From Mesorhizobium atlanticum (GTDB taxonomy: Bacteria > Pseudomonadota > Alphaproteobacteria > Rhizobiales > Rhizobiaceae), in assembly GCF_003289965.1 (NCBI RefSeq), contig NZ_QMBQ01000004.1:248001-312000 (forward strand): DNA of 64,000 nucleotides, given 5' to 3'. The position numbers and the translations under genes are program-made. Under the pieces are notes generated by a model that worked only from the letters and a program-made list of their open reading frames with translations, was not told the DNA's origin and made no database searches. Of the stretch, positions 25,541 to 34,136 are shown piece after piece. Each line of letters begins with the position of its first letter. Positions within the stretch are counted from its first letter, which is position 1.

Positions 25541-26878
25541 TCAGTACCCGCTGAGCAGTTCGATTTTCGAACCGTCCACGAAACGCTCAAGTCGGAAATC
25601 CTTCGGGTCGACAACCGGCTTGCGGTTGAGCACGAGGTCGGCGGCAAGCCTGCCAGCCGCGGGCCCAATACCGAAGCCATGGCCGGAAAAGCCGGTTGCG
25701 ATGTAAAAGCCCGGAATCTTCGCCACGCCGGAAATTACAGGTATGGCGTCGGGCGTAGCGTCGATGTAGCCGGCCCAGCGCTGTGCGACCTTTGCGGAGG
25801 CGAGCGATGGAAAGGCCTTGCGTGCCGAGGCCATCGCCATGTCGGCCAGCTTGCGGCTAGGCTTCGGATCGAGGACGCGGCAATATTCGAAAGGGCTTGG
25901 CTCATCGAGGTCCCAGCGCCGGGGCATGCGCGCCTCGTCGAGGAAGCGCCAGCCCGCTCGCAGCATCAACGAACGCCATTCCGCGCGCAGCGCCGGCACG
26001 AAGTCGCGTGCATAGCGGAAGGAGGCCGGGACGATGTCCACGATATTGCCAAGCCCCGAGGCGATGGTGTAGCCGCCGTCCTGGCGCTTGCGAATGGCGA
26101 AGTCGCCGGCCCAAATCGCCTGTTCGGGACCGCCGTCATGGGGTTCGGTGCGCAGCACCGAGTTCTTCACCTTGAGCTGCGGCAGATGGATATCGGCATC
26201 GAGGCTGCGGGTGAACATTTCGGACCAGGCGCCGCCAGCCAGCACCACGGCGCGGCAGCGGATCCTGCCGCGCTCCGTTACCACGGCCGAGGTCTCGCCC
26301 CCGGACGTTTCGATGCCCCGAGCAGCGCATTCGATGAGGATATGCGCGCCGCATTCGCGGGCGCGTTCGGCAATGGCGGGAGCGGCCTTTTGCGGTTCTG
26401 CTCGACCGTCATCGGCGCAATGGAGCGCGGCAGCCGGGCGAAGGCGCGAGTGCGGGAACATCGAGGCGAATTCCGCGCCGGTGAGCATCCGGCAATCCAC
26501 CTCATGTCCATCCAGATGGGTCAGCCACTTCTCGTAGTAAGCGCGTTCGCTCTCTTTATCCGCGTTGAAGATGATGCCGGCCTGCTCATAACCGGTGTCG
26601 CGCCCGGTTCGGGCATTCAGGCCCCGCCAGATGCGCCGCGCCTCAAGCACCAGCGGGATTTCCCTCGGGTCACGCCGGGCCACCCGCACCCAGCCCCAGT
26701 TACGGCTGGACTGTTCGTGCCCGATGCCGCCCTTTTCGCACAGCGCGACGCGCTGACCAGCTTCGGCAAGTTCCAGCGTGGTCGAAACACCGATGATGCC
26801 GCCGCCGATGACGACAACGTCGACTTCCGCTGGCAGTTCGGCGTCGCCATGCACGGGAACGACGAAGGGGCCTGGCAT
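25541..26878 (-). CDS. FAD-dependent oxidoreductase (DAO/sarcosine-oxidase-beta-like)
   Basis: This 445-residue DAO-fold flavoprotein has the ADP-binding motif VVVIGGGIIGVSTTLELAE at about residue 21 and the C-terminal FAD-contact block FYIATGFSGHGFGIGPAAGRLAADL. It resembles D-amino acid dehydrogenase, sarcosine oxidase and opine oxidase subunits. Its start shares one base with the stop of the SDR gene upstream (TGATG), indicating coupling. A second DAO enzyme is encoded four genes downstream, so the pathway has two C-N oxidation steps or a heteromeric oxidase. Confidence 0.9.
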   Translation of the reverse strand: MPGPFVVPVHGDAELPAEVDVVVIGGGIIGVSTTLELAEAGQRVALCEKGGIGHEQSSRNWGWVRVARRDPREIPLVLEARRIWRGLNARTGRDTGYEQAGIIFNADKESERAYYEKWLTHLDGHEVDCRMLTGAEFASMFPHSRLRPAAALHCADDGRAEPQKAAPAIAERARECGAHILIECAARGIETSGGETSAVVTERGRIRCRAVVLAGGAWSEMFTRSLDADIHLPQLKVKNSVLRTEPHDGGPEQAIWAGDFAIRKRQDGGYTIASGLGNIVDIVPASFRYARDFVPALRAEWRSLMLRAGWRFLDEARMPRRWDLDEPSPFEYCRVLDPKPSRKLADMAMASARKAFPSLASAKVAQRWAGYIDATPDAIPVISGVAKIPGFYIATGFSGHGFGIGPAAGRLAADLVLNRKPVVDPKDFRLERFVDGSKIELLSGY

Positions 26879-27582
26879 CAGAAACTCTCTTCGGCCTGGC
26901 AGTTGACGGCGAATTCCGCGACGCTCGCCTCATTGGGCAGATCGATGAGCATCGACACGATCCGCGCAACGTCGGCGGGGTTCGTCATGTTTTCGGCCGG
27001 CCGGTCGGAGAGCGACAGACCCATGTCAGTGGCGACGAAGCCGGGGCAGACCGCTGTGGCGCGGACACCGAGGTCGAAGCCCGCATGGCGGATACCGTGC
27101 GCCAACGCCACGGCGGCGAATTTCGACATCGAGTAGCTGCCCGAAAGCGCGGACTTGACGCGCTTGCCGGAAAGCGAGGCGATGATGATGACACGACCGC
27201 GGCCGCTGGCGCGCAAGTCTTCCCAGGCTGCACGCACCAGCCGCCGGGGCGCGAAGGCATTTACCTCCATCATCGCCACAACCTCGGCATCCTCGGCCTC
27301 GATCACCGACTTGGTGACAATGATGCCGGCATTGGCGACGATGCAGCCGACCGGGCCGAAACGCGCACGGGTTTCTTCGAACCAGCGCGCTTCCTGGTCA
27401 CCGGCAGCCGCGTCGTAGGGACAGGCCATGATCTTTTCCGACGGCAATGTCGCCGCCCACTCCGGCATCTTGCCCCCGCGCACGCCGAGGGAGACCTTCC
27501 AGCCCTCCGAGACAAGGCGTTCGGCTATCGCGGCCCCGATGCCCCTGCTCGCGCCCGAGACCATCGCCACACCCTTGCTCAT
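26878..27582 (-). CDS. Short-chain dehydrogenase/reductase
   Basis: This 234-residue Rossmann-fold NAD(P)-dependent oxidoreductase has the cofactor motif GASRGIGAAIAE near the N-terminus, VANAG in the NNAG position, and the catalytic Ser and YxxxK in SLSGKR...GSYSMSKFA. The gene overlaps the MarR stop by four bases and the next flavoprotein start by one, so it is in the middle of a tightly coupled operon. The substrate is unknown. Confidence 0.9.
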   Translation of the reverse strand: MSKGVAMVSGASRGIGAAIAERLVSEGWKVSLGVRGGKMPEWAATLPSEKIMACPYDAAAGDQEARWFEETRARFGPVGCIVANAGIIVTKSVIEAEDAEVVAMMEVNAFAPRRLVRAAWEDLRASGRGRVIIIASLSGKRVKSALSGSYSMSKFAAVALAHGIRHAGFDLGVRATAVCPGFVATDMGLSLSDRPAENMTNPADVARIVSMLIDLPNEASVAEFAVNCQAEESF

Positions 27583-28064
27583 TGCTCCACCTCGCGCAGC
27601 CGGTTGAAAGCTCTGCGGAATATGTCCACCACGATGTCGTGCTCTTCCCGCGTCATCAGATTCGCGAAGAACTCGTCGGAATGCGCGACGATCAGCTTCT
27701 CGAGCTTGTCGGCCAGATCAGCCCCTTTTTGAGTCACGAAAAGCTCTTGGGCGCGCTTGTCGTCCACCGCGCTCCGGCGAGAGACCAACTTCTTATGCTG
27801 TAGCTCATCGACCGTCTTGACGGTGATCGACTTGTCTATGCCGAGCAGGGTCGCGATCGTCGTGGCCCTGATCCCTCCATGCCGGGCGATCAGCAGAAGC
27901 GAGGAGATGGTGCCCTTCCGACCGGTGAAGCCGAGGGGTGCGAGCCTGTCGTCGAGATGCCGGCTGACGGCGATCTCAAACACTCGGACATAGAAGCTCA
28001 AGAGACCGTCGAGCACGCCCAGGTCCACTTGCGCCGCCAGTTCCTGACTCTTCCTTGTACGCAC
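27579..28064 (-). CDS. MarR family transcriptional regulator
   Basis: This 161-residue winged-helix protein has the recognition region ATTIATLLGIDKSITVKTVDELQHKKLV and the wing SAVDDKRAQELFVT. It is the first gene of the leftward operon that includes the SDR, two flavin oxidases, cupin and ABC importer, so it is likely an autoregulating repressor responding to the imported compound. A 25-base near-perfect palindrome lies 56 bases upstream of its start and is the obvious operator candidate. Confidence 0.9.
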   Translation of the reverse strand: MRTRKSQELAAQVDLGVLDGLLSFYVRVFEIAVSRHLDDRLAPLGFTGRKGTISSLLLIARHGGIRATTIATLLGIDKSITVKTVDELQHKKLVSRRSAVDDKRAQELFVTQKGADLADKLEKLIVAHSDEFFANLMTREEHDIVVDIFRRAFNRLREVEQ

Positions 28065-28119
28065 CGATCAGCACCGCGCTTCTTTGGCTTAGTGGAAAGT
28101 TCGACGGTCACGCTATCGA

Positions 28120-28144
28120 AATTAGGTGAATAATTCAACTAATT
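28120..28144. promoter_or_regulatory. Palindromic operator candidate for the MarR regulator
   Basis: This 25-base element is symmetric at all but three positions, one of them the central base. The arms are AATTAGGTGAAT and ATTCAACTAATT around a single A. It lies 56 bases upstream of the MarR start codon, where a promoter for the leftward operon is expected. Its AT content contrasts with the surrounding DNA. Binding by the adjacent MarR protein is inferred from position. Confidence 0.65.
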
Positions 28145-28159
28145 TTTTGAGACTGATTT

Positions 28160-28345
28160 TTAGGACCGGAACGAGAGGTGTGCGAAATCGATGAAATGGA
28201 AGGCTCCTTGTCGATGCTGGGAGATGATGACCTTTGCGCCGCGTTCGTTGAGATCGGCGACGATACGATCACTGTCGAAGGCCTTGTCGGCGATCAATCC
28301 GCCGAACTCGATGCCCTTGAGTAACGGCTCGACGCCGACCGTTAG
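28160..28345 (-). pseudogene. Decayed IS5-family transposase fragment
   Basis: Read on the minus strand, about 60 codons ending in TAA at 28162-28160 encode GVEPLLKGIEFGGLIADKAF followed by DSDRIVADLNERGAKVIISQH. This matches the catalytic-domain region of IS5/IS427-group transposases (second Asp and downstream ISQH block). The sequence upstream loses the frame and the C-terminal part with the last catalytic Glu is missing, replaced by unrelated codons. No terminal inverted repeats or target duplication could be made out. It marks an old insertion or rearrangement between the MarR operon and the flavoprotein gene. Confidence 0.75.
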
Positions 28346-28490
28346 AGGAGTGTAGTGGATCCGTTATCCGCAAGCCTGTCGCTGGCGAAAACCACCTGTG
28401 CACTGGGCGGCCCTGAGGACGCGCAGCTTCACCACTGCCATTAGCTTGCGCTGACAGCTCAGGTGATGACACGCATTCGGCCCCGAGAGC

Positions 28491-30095
28491 TCACCGGTTC
28501 TGGTGAAGGATCGTTTCGGCGGCGATGAAGCCCCAGGTCATGTTCGGGCCGAGCGTCGTGCCGGCTCCCACGGCGCGCGTGCCGATAGGGTTGGCCATGG
28601 CCAGCCCCGCCGCGTAGAGCCCGGGAATGATCGAGCCGTCTGGCCTCAGCACCTGCGCCCGCTCGTTGGTGCGGGCGCCGCCCTTGGTGCCAAGGATCGA
28701 ACGGTTGATCGTCATGCCGATATAGGGCGGCTTGTCGATCGGCTTCAGGCGGTTCTCGGGACCGTGCGCCTTGTAGTCCTCCCAGCCGCTCTCGCCGCGG
28801 CGGAAATCCTCGTCGCGTCCCCTGGCGCAAAAGCCGTTCCAGCGGGCGATCGTGTCTTCGAGCGCCGCCGCCGGCAGTCCGAGCTTTGCGGCGAGGCCAC
28901 CGATCGTATCGGCCTTCTTGACCCAATGACGTTCGTAGGAGGCATACCAGCGGAACGGCAGCGACGTTTTCAGGAAACGATGGTCGCCGATGAGATAACA
29001 CGGCAGGTTCACCGGCGCGCCGTCCGGCACGCGCGCATCGATCGCCTCGCCGATGTTGAAATCATTCTCGCTGACGAAGCGCTTCGCATCGCGGTTCACC
29101 ACGATCGAATGCGGCTCGGCCTGAAAGGTCATGGGCAGGCCATGCGGCTTGCCCCGATAGCGCGTAGGCAGGCAGGGATAGACATTCGCCTGGTCCATGC
29201 GGTCCAGCTCCGCGCCTACGGAAGCGGCGAGCTTCTGGCCGTCGCCTTCATTGGTGGGAGGGCTACCGATACGATCCAGCGGACCGGGAAAATGGCGAGC
29301 CCGCATCTCGGCATCCCACTCGAAGCCCCCCGTCGCGATGATGACGCCGCGCCGCGCCAGAAGCTCCGACCGCTGGCCCTTGCACTCGACCTCGGCGCCG
29401 ATGACGCGCGAGTCCGAATCCTGAAGCAGGCTCACGGCGCGCGTTTCCAGCTGAAAGGCGACGCCCGCGTCCAGGCAGCCCCTGATGAGCCCGGTCATGA
29501 GGGCCGTGCCCTGCCCGCCCGAATTCGTCAACCGCCGCCAAAGCAGCCTCGGCCACAGCCTGAGGCCGGCGCGGATGGGGTGATGATAGAGGTCGAGATC
29601 GACGATTTCCTGATAGCTGAAGCTGTGCGGCAGAGTGGAGCGGCGCAGGCGCGGCGCAAGCTTGCCCAAGATGCGGCGGCTGAGCGGCCTCGGCGAGACC
29701 ATCCGGCCGAAAAGCTTGCCGCCTGGCGCCTCGGCGAAGGGATCCGGCTCATTGACCAGGCGGAAGTCGAGAGGCGTGTTGCCGGACAGGAACCGCAACA
29801 TATCGGGAGCGGCCCGGACGAAGGCGCTCCAGAGCGCATCCTCCTTGCGCGCCCAGCCCTGCGGCGCCGCGGCGCGCAGATAGGTCAGCGCATCTTCGCG
29901 GCTGTCGGCAATCCCGGCGCCCGCCGCCACATGATTGGCGGGTATCCAGACCCCGGCGCCCGACATGGCCGAGGTGCCGCCCAGCCACTCGCTCTTTTCG
30001 ATCACCAGCACCTTGAGACCGCCCTTTGCGGCCCTTAGCGCCGCGGAGCAAGCCGCCGACCCCGAACCGATAACCAGAACGTCGAATTCGCCCAT
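28491..30095 (-). CDS. FAD-binding dehydrogenase (fumarate reductase/3-ketosteroid dehydrogenase-like flavoprotein)
   Basis: This 534-residue flavoprotein has the FAD motif VLVIGSGSAACSAALRA near the start, GGTSAMSGAGVWIP (FAD loop) and a C-terminal GLYAAGLAMANPIGTRAVG segment. It belongs to the FAD_binding_2 family, whose members insert or reduce C=C bonds next to a carbonyl or carboxylate. It is divergent from the cupin gene, and a GTGTCGACAC palindrome lies 64 bases upstream of its ATG, so it probably belongs to the GntR regulon of this region. The C-terminal gene end is near the transposase remnant. Confidence 0.88.
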   Translation of the reverse strand: MGEFDVLVIGSGSAACSAALRAAKGGLKVLVIEKSEWLGGTSAMSGAGVWIPANHVAAGAGIADSREDALTYLRAAAPQGWARKEDALWSAFVRAAPDMLRFLSGNTPLDFRLVNEPDPFAEAPGGKLFGRMVSPRPLSRRILGKLAPRLRRSTLPHSFSYQEIVDLDLYHHPIRAGLRLWPRLLWRRLTNSGGQGTALMTGLIRGCLDAGVAFQLETRAVSLLQDSDSRVIGAEVECKGQRSELLARRGVIIATGGFEWDAEMRARHFPGPLDRIGSPPTNEGDGQKLAASVGAELDRMDQANVYPCLPTRYRGKPHGLPMTFQAEPHSIVVNRDAKRFVSENDFNIGEAIDARVPDGAPVNLPCYLIGDHRFLKTSLPFRWYASYERHWVKKADTIGGLAAKLGLPAAALEDTIARWNGFCARGRDEDFRRGESGWEDYKAHGPENRLKPIDKPPYIGMTINRSILGTKGGARTNERAQVLRPDGSIIPGLYAAGLAMANPIGTRAVGAGTTLGPNMTWGFIAAETILHQNR

Positions 30096-30155
30096 TGCGG
30101 TCCCTCTGCTGTCATCGCGGCGTCACTATAGGGACGGGAAATTGAATCTGTCTAC

Positions 30156-30173
30156 TATTGTGTCGACACTTTT
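30156..30173. promoter_or_regulatory. Regulon operator site A (GTGTCGACAC)
   Basis: The perfect 10-base palindrome GTGTCGACAC occupies 30160-30169, with the flanking TT and TTTT giving TTGTGTCGACACTTTT. It lies between the divergent flavoprotein (start 30095) and cupin (start 30247) genes. Three closely similar sites sit before the other units of the cluster, including the GntR gene, so it is proposed as a GntR binding site. Confidence 0.7.
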
Positions 30174-30246
30174 TGCGTTATACGCTCCGTTTGGTGAGCG
30201 GCATTCTCCCGCATGATCATTTGCAGCCCTTTCGACAGGCAGAGCC

Positions 30247-30783
30247 ATGGACGACACCCACCTTTCACCTGCTCCTTCCGGCATTCATATTTCCGGGTCC
30301 GAAACGCGTGAAAGCTATTGGCAGCCGGTGCCGGCGAACGGCCATATCGACGTGGCGCTGGCTCCCCATATCGTCGGCATGGAACACCCGTTTGCGCTTG
30401 GCACGCAGTCGGTCGCGCCCGGCGGTTACGTGCGTGAACACACGCATGACCGCAACGAGGAAGCGATCTACGTGATCGAAGGCCATGGCCGCGCCGTCGT
30501 CGACGGCAAGGAGTATCCGATACGGCCCGACAGCGTGGTGTTCCTGCCGAAGAATGTCAGGCACATGTTCATCAATGACGGCGAGACGCGACTTCGCTGG
30601 ATCTGGCTAATCGTGCCCAATGGGCTCGAGGACTTCTTCCGCCTCATTGGCAAGCCGCGCAAGCCGGGCGAACGTGTGCCGTCCAACTTCCCGCGCCCGG
30701 AAAACGTGCTGGAGATCGAGCGCAAGACGGTCTTCGGCGCCGACATCGTGGACAAGTTCGATCCCCTGAGCCGAAACCCCTGA
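30247..30783 (+). CDS. Cupin domain protein
   Basis: This 178-residue protein has one cupin domain. The metal motif is intact: GGYVREHTHDRNEEAIYVIEG in the first conserved motif (His, His, Glu) and PKNVRHMFINDG with the last His in the second. It could be an isomerase, dioxygenase or lyase of a small organic acid. The C-terminal tail of about 55 residues is Pro/Arg-rich. It begins the rightward unit with the aspartate-dehydrogenase-like, hydrolase and B12 genes, downstream of operator site A. Confidence 0.87.
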   Translation: MDDTHLSPAPSGIHISGSETRESYWQPVPANGHIDVALAPHIVGMEHPFALGTQSVAPGGYVREHTHDRNEEAIYVIEGHGRAVVDGKEYPIRPDSVVFLPKNVRHMFINDGETRLRWIWLIVPNGLEDFFRLIGKPRKPGERVPSNFPRPENVLEIERKTVFGADIVDKFDPLSRNP

Positions 30784-30792
30784 AGCAGCCCG

Positions 30793-31566
30793 ATGACGAC
30801 GCTTGGTCTCATCGGCTACGGCGCGATCGCGCGTGACATCGTGGCGGCTTTTCCAGCGCACGCGGCCGATTGGGTGGTGCTCCTGCGCGAAGGCGCCAGC
30901 CCCGTATTGCCGCCGAATGTCAGGGCGGTCACCCGGCTCGATCTATTGATCCAGGCGCGCCCCGAAGCGGTGGTCGAAGCGGCGGGCCAGGAGGCCGTAG
31001 CCGCTTATGTGCCGGCACTGCTCGAAGCCGGTATCCCGACCGTCATTGCCTCGGTCGGCGCTCTCGCCGACACGGCGCTTCATACACGCCTCACCGCCGC
31101 CGGCCGCATTGGCGGCACGCGCTTCGTCCTGCCCGCCGGCGCCCTGGGCGGCCTCGACTATCTCCGCGCCATAGCAGCCCTTCCCGACGCGCGGGTGCGC
31201 TACACCTCGCGCAAGCCGCCAGCCGCCTGGAAGGCGGAGCTTGCCGCGCTCGGCCTGTCCGCCGGGCAAGAAGCAGTAACTCTATTCGAGGGCACGCCCC
31301 AGGAAGCGGCGAGGACCTATCCGAAAAACCTGAACGGCGCCTTCGCCGTGGCACTGGCGGTGGGCGCCGACAAGGTCACCGTGCGCGCGATCGCCGATCC
31401 GAAGGCAGCCGGCAACACGCATGAAATAGAGGCCGAGAGCGCGGCCGGCACCGCCTCCTTCCGCCTCGCCAACACACCTTCGCCGAGCAATCCGAAGACG
31501 TCGGCGCTGACGGCGCTCAGCCTGGTTGCGGCGCTAAGCGACCTGCTCGACATGGGAGGCCGTTGA
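30793..31566 (+). CDS. L-aspartate dehydrogenase-like protein (DUF108)
   Basis: This 257-residue protein of the NadX/aspartate dehydrogenase family catalyses NAD(P)-dependent oxidative deamination of aspartate, or the reverse reduction of an imino acid. The Rossmann motif is LIGYGAIARDI. Family blocks VLPAGALGGLDYLRAI, TSRKPPAAW and YPKNLNGAFAVALA are clear. Its stop shares one base with the next start (TGATG). In this catabolic cluster the substrate may be an aspartate derivative, since an ordinary NAD-biosynthesis role would not need this context; that is inference. Confidence 0.88.
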   Translation: MTTLGLIGYGAIARDIVAAFPAHAADWVVLLREGASPVLPPNVRAVTRLDLLIQARPEAVVEAAGQEAVAAYVPALLEAGIPTVIASVGALADTALHTRLTAAGRIGGTRFVLPAGALGGLDYLRAIAALPDARVRYTSRKPPAAWKAELAALGLSAGQEAVTLFEGTPQEAARTYPKNLNGAFAVALAVGADKVTVRAIADPKAAGNTHEIEAESAAGTASFRLANTPSPSNPKTSALTALSLVAALSDLLDMGGR

Positions 31567-32372
31567 TGGCGTTCTTCACCGCCGCTGACGGATGCCGCAT
31601 CCACTACGAAACGTTTGGCGCGAACGGTCCCCGCCTGGTCCTCATCCCGGGGCTCGGCGGCGACGGGAGTTTCTGGGCAGGCGTCGCGCGCCTGCTCGAG
31701 GCCGACCATCGCCTGATCGTCACCGACCATCGCGGCGCGGGCCGCAGCGACCGCCCGGAGGGCCCTTACTCCATTCCGCTGATTGCTAGCGACATAGCCA
31801 GCCTGCTGGCGAGCACGGGCGGACCGGCGCATATCATCGGGCATTCCACCGGCGGCGCCATCGCGCAAGTGCTTGCGCTCGATCACGCCGACCTCGGCCT
31901 GAGCTATACGATCAGCAGTTCATGGGCACGGGCCGATGCGCGCTTCCGCGCGCTCTTCAGCGCGCGCGCCGAGCTGCTCGAGGCCGACATGGCCGGAACC
32001 TATCAGCGCCTTGGCCATGTGCTTTGCCACGAGCCTTCCTATCTCGACGCGCATGAAGAGCAGCTCGAAGCCGCGGTCGCCGCCGCTTCCCGGATGCTCG
32101 CTCCGCTTGCCGTTGCGGCCGCGCGCGTGCGCATGTTGCTCGACCACGACCGCCTCGCCGATCTGCCGCGTATCGCGGCCCCGGTCCAGGTGATCGCCGC
32201 CATCGGCGATGTCGTGACGCCGCCTGCTCTATCGCAAGCCATCGCCGCCGCGATACCGGCGGCGAGATACTCATCCCTCGAAGGCACGCATTTCCATCCC
32301 CTCGCCGATCCCGTGGGGTTCGCCGCCCTCATCCGCCGCTTCATTGCCGAAACCGAACAGCAGATATCATGA
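31566..32372 (+). CDS. Alpha/beta hydrolase
   Basis: This 268-residue alpha/beta-hydrolase fold protein has the nucleophile elbow GHSTGG with Ser94, the oxyanion region IPGLGGDGSFW and a C-terminal catalytic His in LEGTHFHPLADP. Members of this group hydrolyse esters, lactones, enol-lactones or C-C bonds. ATG 31566 overlaps the previous stop by one base (TGATG), and its own stop overlaps the B12 protein start by four bases, so the genes are translationally coupled. Confidence 0.88.
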   Translation: MAFFTAADGCRIHYETFGANGPRLVLIPGLGGDGSFWAGVARLLEADHRLIVTDHRGAGRSDRPEGPYSIPLIASDIASLLASTGGPAHIIGHSTGGAIAQVLALDHADLGLSYTISSSWARADARFRALFSARAELLEADMAGTYQRLGHVLCHEPSYLDAHEEQLEAAVAAASRMLAPLAVAAARVRMLLDHDRLADLPRIAAPVQVIAAIGDVVTPPALSQAIAAAIPAARYSSLEGTHFHPLADPVGFAALIRRFIAETEQQIS

Positions 32373-34108
32373 CCGCCGACGTCACCCCCGCACTCATCGA
32401 CCCGCGCCTCAAGCCGGGAGCGGACCTGCTTGCCGAGGGGCGCGCGATGGCGTGCGACTGGCGGCTCGGCGGCTGCCGATTTCTCACCGAGGCCGGTGTG
32501 CCGTCGGAAGCGGCGTGGAAGCGCAAGGCGGCGGCCGGAAGGCGGGTCATGCAACACGCACATATCGGCTTCCGAAGCGTCGATCGCACCATCGCGGCGA
32601 TCGGCGAGGTGCATGAGCAATGCCGCAAGGCAGGCGTGACGGTCGATCGTTTCGGCATCACGCTGGACTGGTCGATGGGCTATCCGCAAGCCATGCGCGC
32701 CAAGGCCGCGCGCGGCACCGGCATTGTGCTGACCGGCCCGGAAGATTTCGCCCGCATCACCAATGCCGCGCCCGCCGCCGCCCATTTCGGCGACTTCATG
32801 CTCGGCCTGCCGGGCGCCGTCGAAAACACCCGCGCGGCGATTGCAGCCGGAGCGACGGCCATCGGCAATCTCGGACAGTATTTCACCTTCCGGCTGCCTT
32901 ACTGGAACGATGACGTGGCGACCACCGAAGCGACCGTCACCGCGCTCGGGCTGATCGCCGCGCAGGACGCGGAGATCCTTGTCCATTCCAACCTCGACGA
33001 CGGCTTCGCCGGGCTTTTTATCGACATGGCCTGCGCGCTCGGCATGGTGCTGGTGGAAAAGCACATCGTCGAGACGCTGATCGGCGCGCGACTTGGCCAT
33101 TGCTACGGCCACCATTTCAGCGATCCGCTGTCGCGCACCGCCTTTCACGCCGCCCTGGTCCGGGTCACCGACACGCCGGGTACCATGATCTTCGGTAACA
33201 CCGTTTCTTATCAGTCGGCGCCGGCCGGCAATTACGCGAGCCTGGCGAGCTATCTCCTGGCCGACATACTCGCCCTGGGCCGATGGCCGTCCGGCCACGC
33301 GATCAATCCCGTGCCGGTGACGGAGAACCAGCGCATTCCCGATGTCGACGAGATCATCGACGCGCAGACCTTCGCCCACCGGCTGACGCTGCACGCGCCC
33401 TTCTATGACCCGGTCCTCGACTGGACAAAGGTGGAGGCGATGGCGCACGTGCTGGTCGAAGGCGGGCGGCGCTTTGCCGATGCCGCTCTCGCCGGCCTCG
33501 CCGAGCGGGGAGTCGCCATGGATGATCCCGCCGCGCTGATGCTGGCCATCCGCCGCATCGGGCCGAAGCGCCTGGAAGCGCTTTTCGGTCCGGGCGCCGT
33601 CGGCCAGCGCGGGCGCACGCCGCTGATCCATGCCGAATGGGCGCGCGAGCTCAACGACAAGGCGGCAAGCTGGGTCGCGGCCCAAAGGCAGATGGAGGCC
33701 GCAAGGAAGCTCACCGTCTGCATCGGCACCACCGATGTGCACGAACATGGCAAATATCTCGTCGAACAGGCGCTCGAGGGCCTGGGCGTCGCCATCGCAG
33801 ACGCCGGTGTGGCCGTCGACCCGGAAGCGCTCGTCGACCGCGCCGCCGAAACCGGCGCGGACGCCATAGCGGTCAGCACCTATAATGGCGTGGCGCTGCG
33901 CTATGCACAGGCGCTGAAAGCGGCGATGACGGCACGCGGACTTGCCCTGCCGGTCCTGATCGGCGGGCGGCTGAACGAGGTGCCCAAGGACTCCAACTCG
34001 GGCCTGCCGGTCGACGTGACCAAGGATATCGCCGATCTCGGCTGCCTGCCTTGCGCCGACCTCGACGAGATGCTCGCCGCCCTTCGCTCCATCCCGCCCG
34101 CTGCCTGA
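32369..34108 (+). CDS. Cobalamin-dependent mutase, single-chain glutamate-mutase-like
   Basis: This 579-residue protein carries a C-terminal cobalamin-binding domain with the DxHxxG motif (D456-V-H458-E-H-G461), followed by AVSTYNG in the SxL position and IGGRL in the GG position. This is the base-off/His-on B12 fold. The first 430 residues look like the TIM barrel of methylaspartate mutase E, with corresponding LGLPGAVENTRAAIAAG, IGNLGQYFTFRLPYWND and FGNTVSYQSAPAG blocks. In glutamate mutase these are two proteins (E and S) and the B12 part is not at the C-terminus of the barrel chain. A radical carbon-skeleton rearrangement is therefore predicted, with an unknown substrate. It overlaps the hydrolase by four bases. 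Confidence 0.85.
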   Translation: MTADVTPALIDPRLKPGADLLAEGRAMACDWRLGGCRFLTEAGVPSEAAWKRKAAAGRRVMQHAHIGFRSVDRTIAAIGEVHEQCRKAGVTVDRFGITLDWSMGYPQAMRAKAARGTGIVLTGPEDFARITNAAPAAAHFGDFMLGLPGAVENTRAAIAAGATAIGNLGQYFTFRLPYWNDDVATTEATVTALGLIAAQDAEILVHSNLDDGFAGLFIDMACALGMVLVEKHIVETLIGARLGHCYGHHFSDPLSRTAFHAALVRVTDTPGTMIFGNTVSYQSAPAGNYASLASYLLADILALGRWPSGHAINPVPVTENQRIPDVDEIIDAQTFAHRLTLHAPFYDPVLDWTKVEAMAHVLVEGGRRFADAALAGLAERGVAMDDPAALMLAIRRIGPKRLEALFGPGAVGQRGRTPLIHAEWARELNDKAASWVAAQRQMEAARKLTVCIGTTDVHEHGKYLVEQALEGLGVAIADAGVAVDPEALVDRAAETGADAIAVSTYNGVALRYAQALKAAMTARGLALPVLIGGRLNEVPKDSNSGLPVDVTKDIADLGCLPCADLDEMLAALRSIPPAA

Positions 34109-34136
34109 TGCCGCGAAGGACGCGCCGGGCCTTTGC

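Noticed and set aside
28269..28472. 67-codon minus-strand open frame overlapping the transposase remnant
   Set aside because: It is out of frame with the recognisable transposase residues and has no ribosome-binding site or family pattern.
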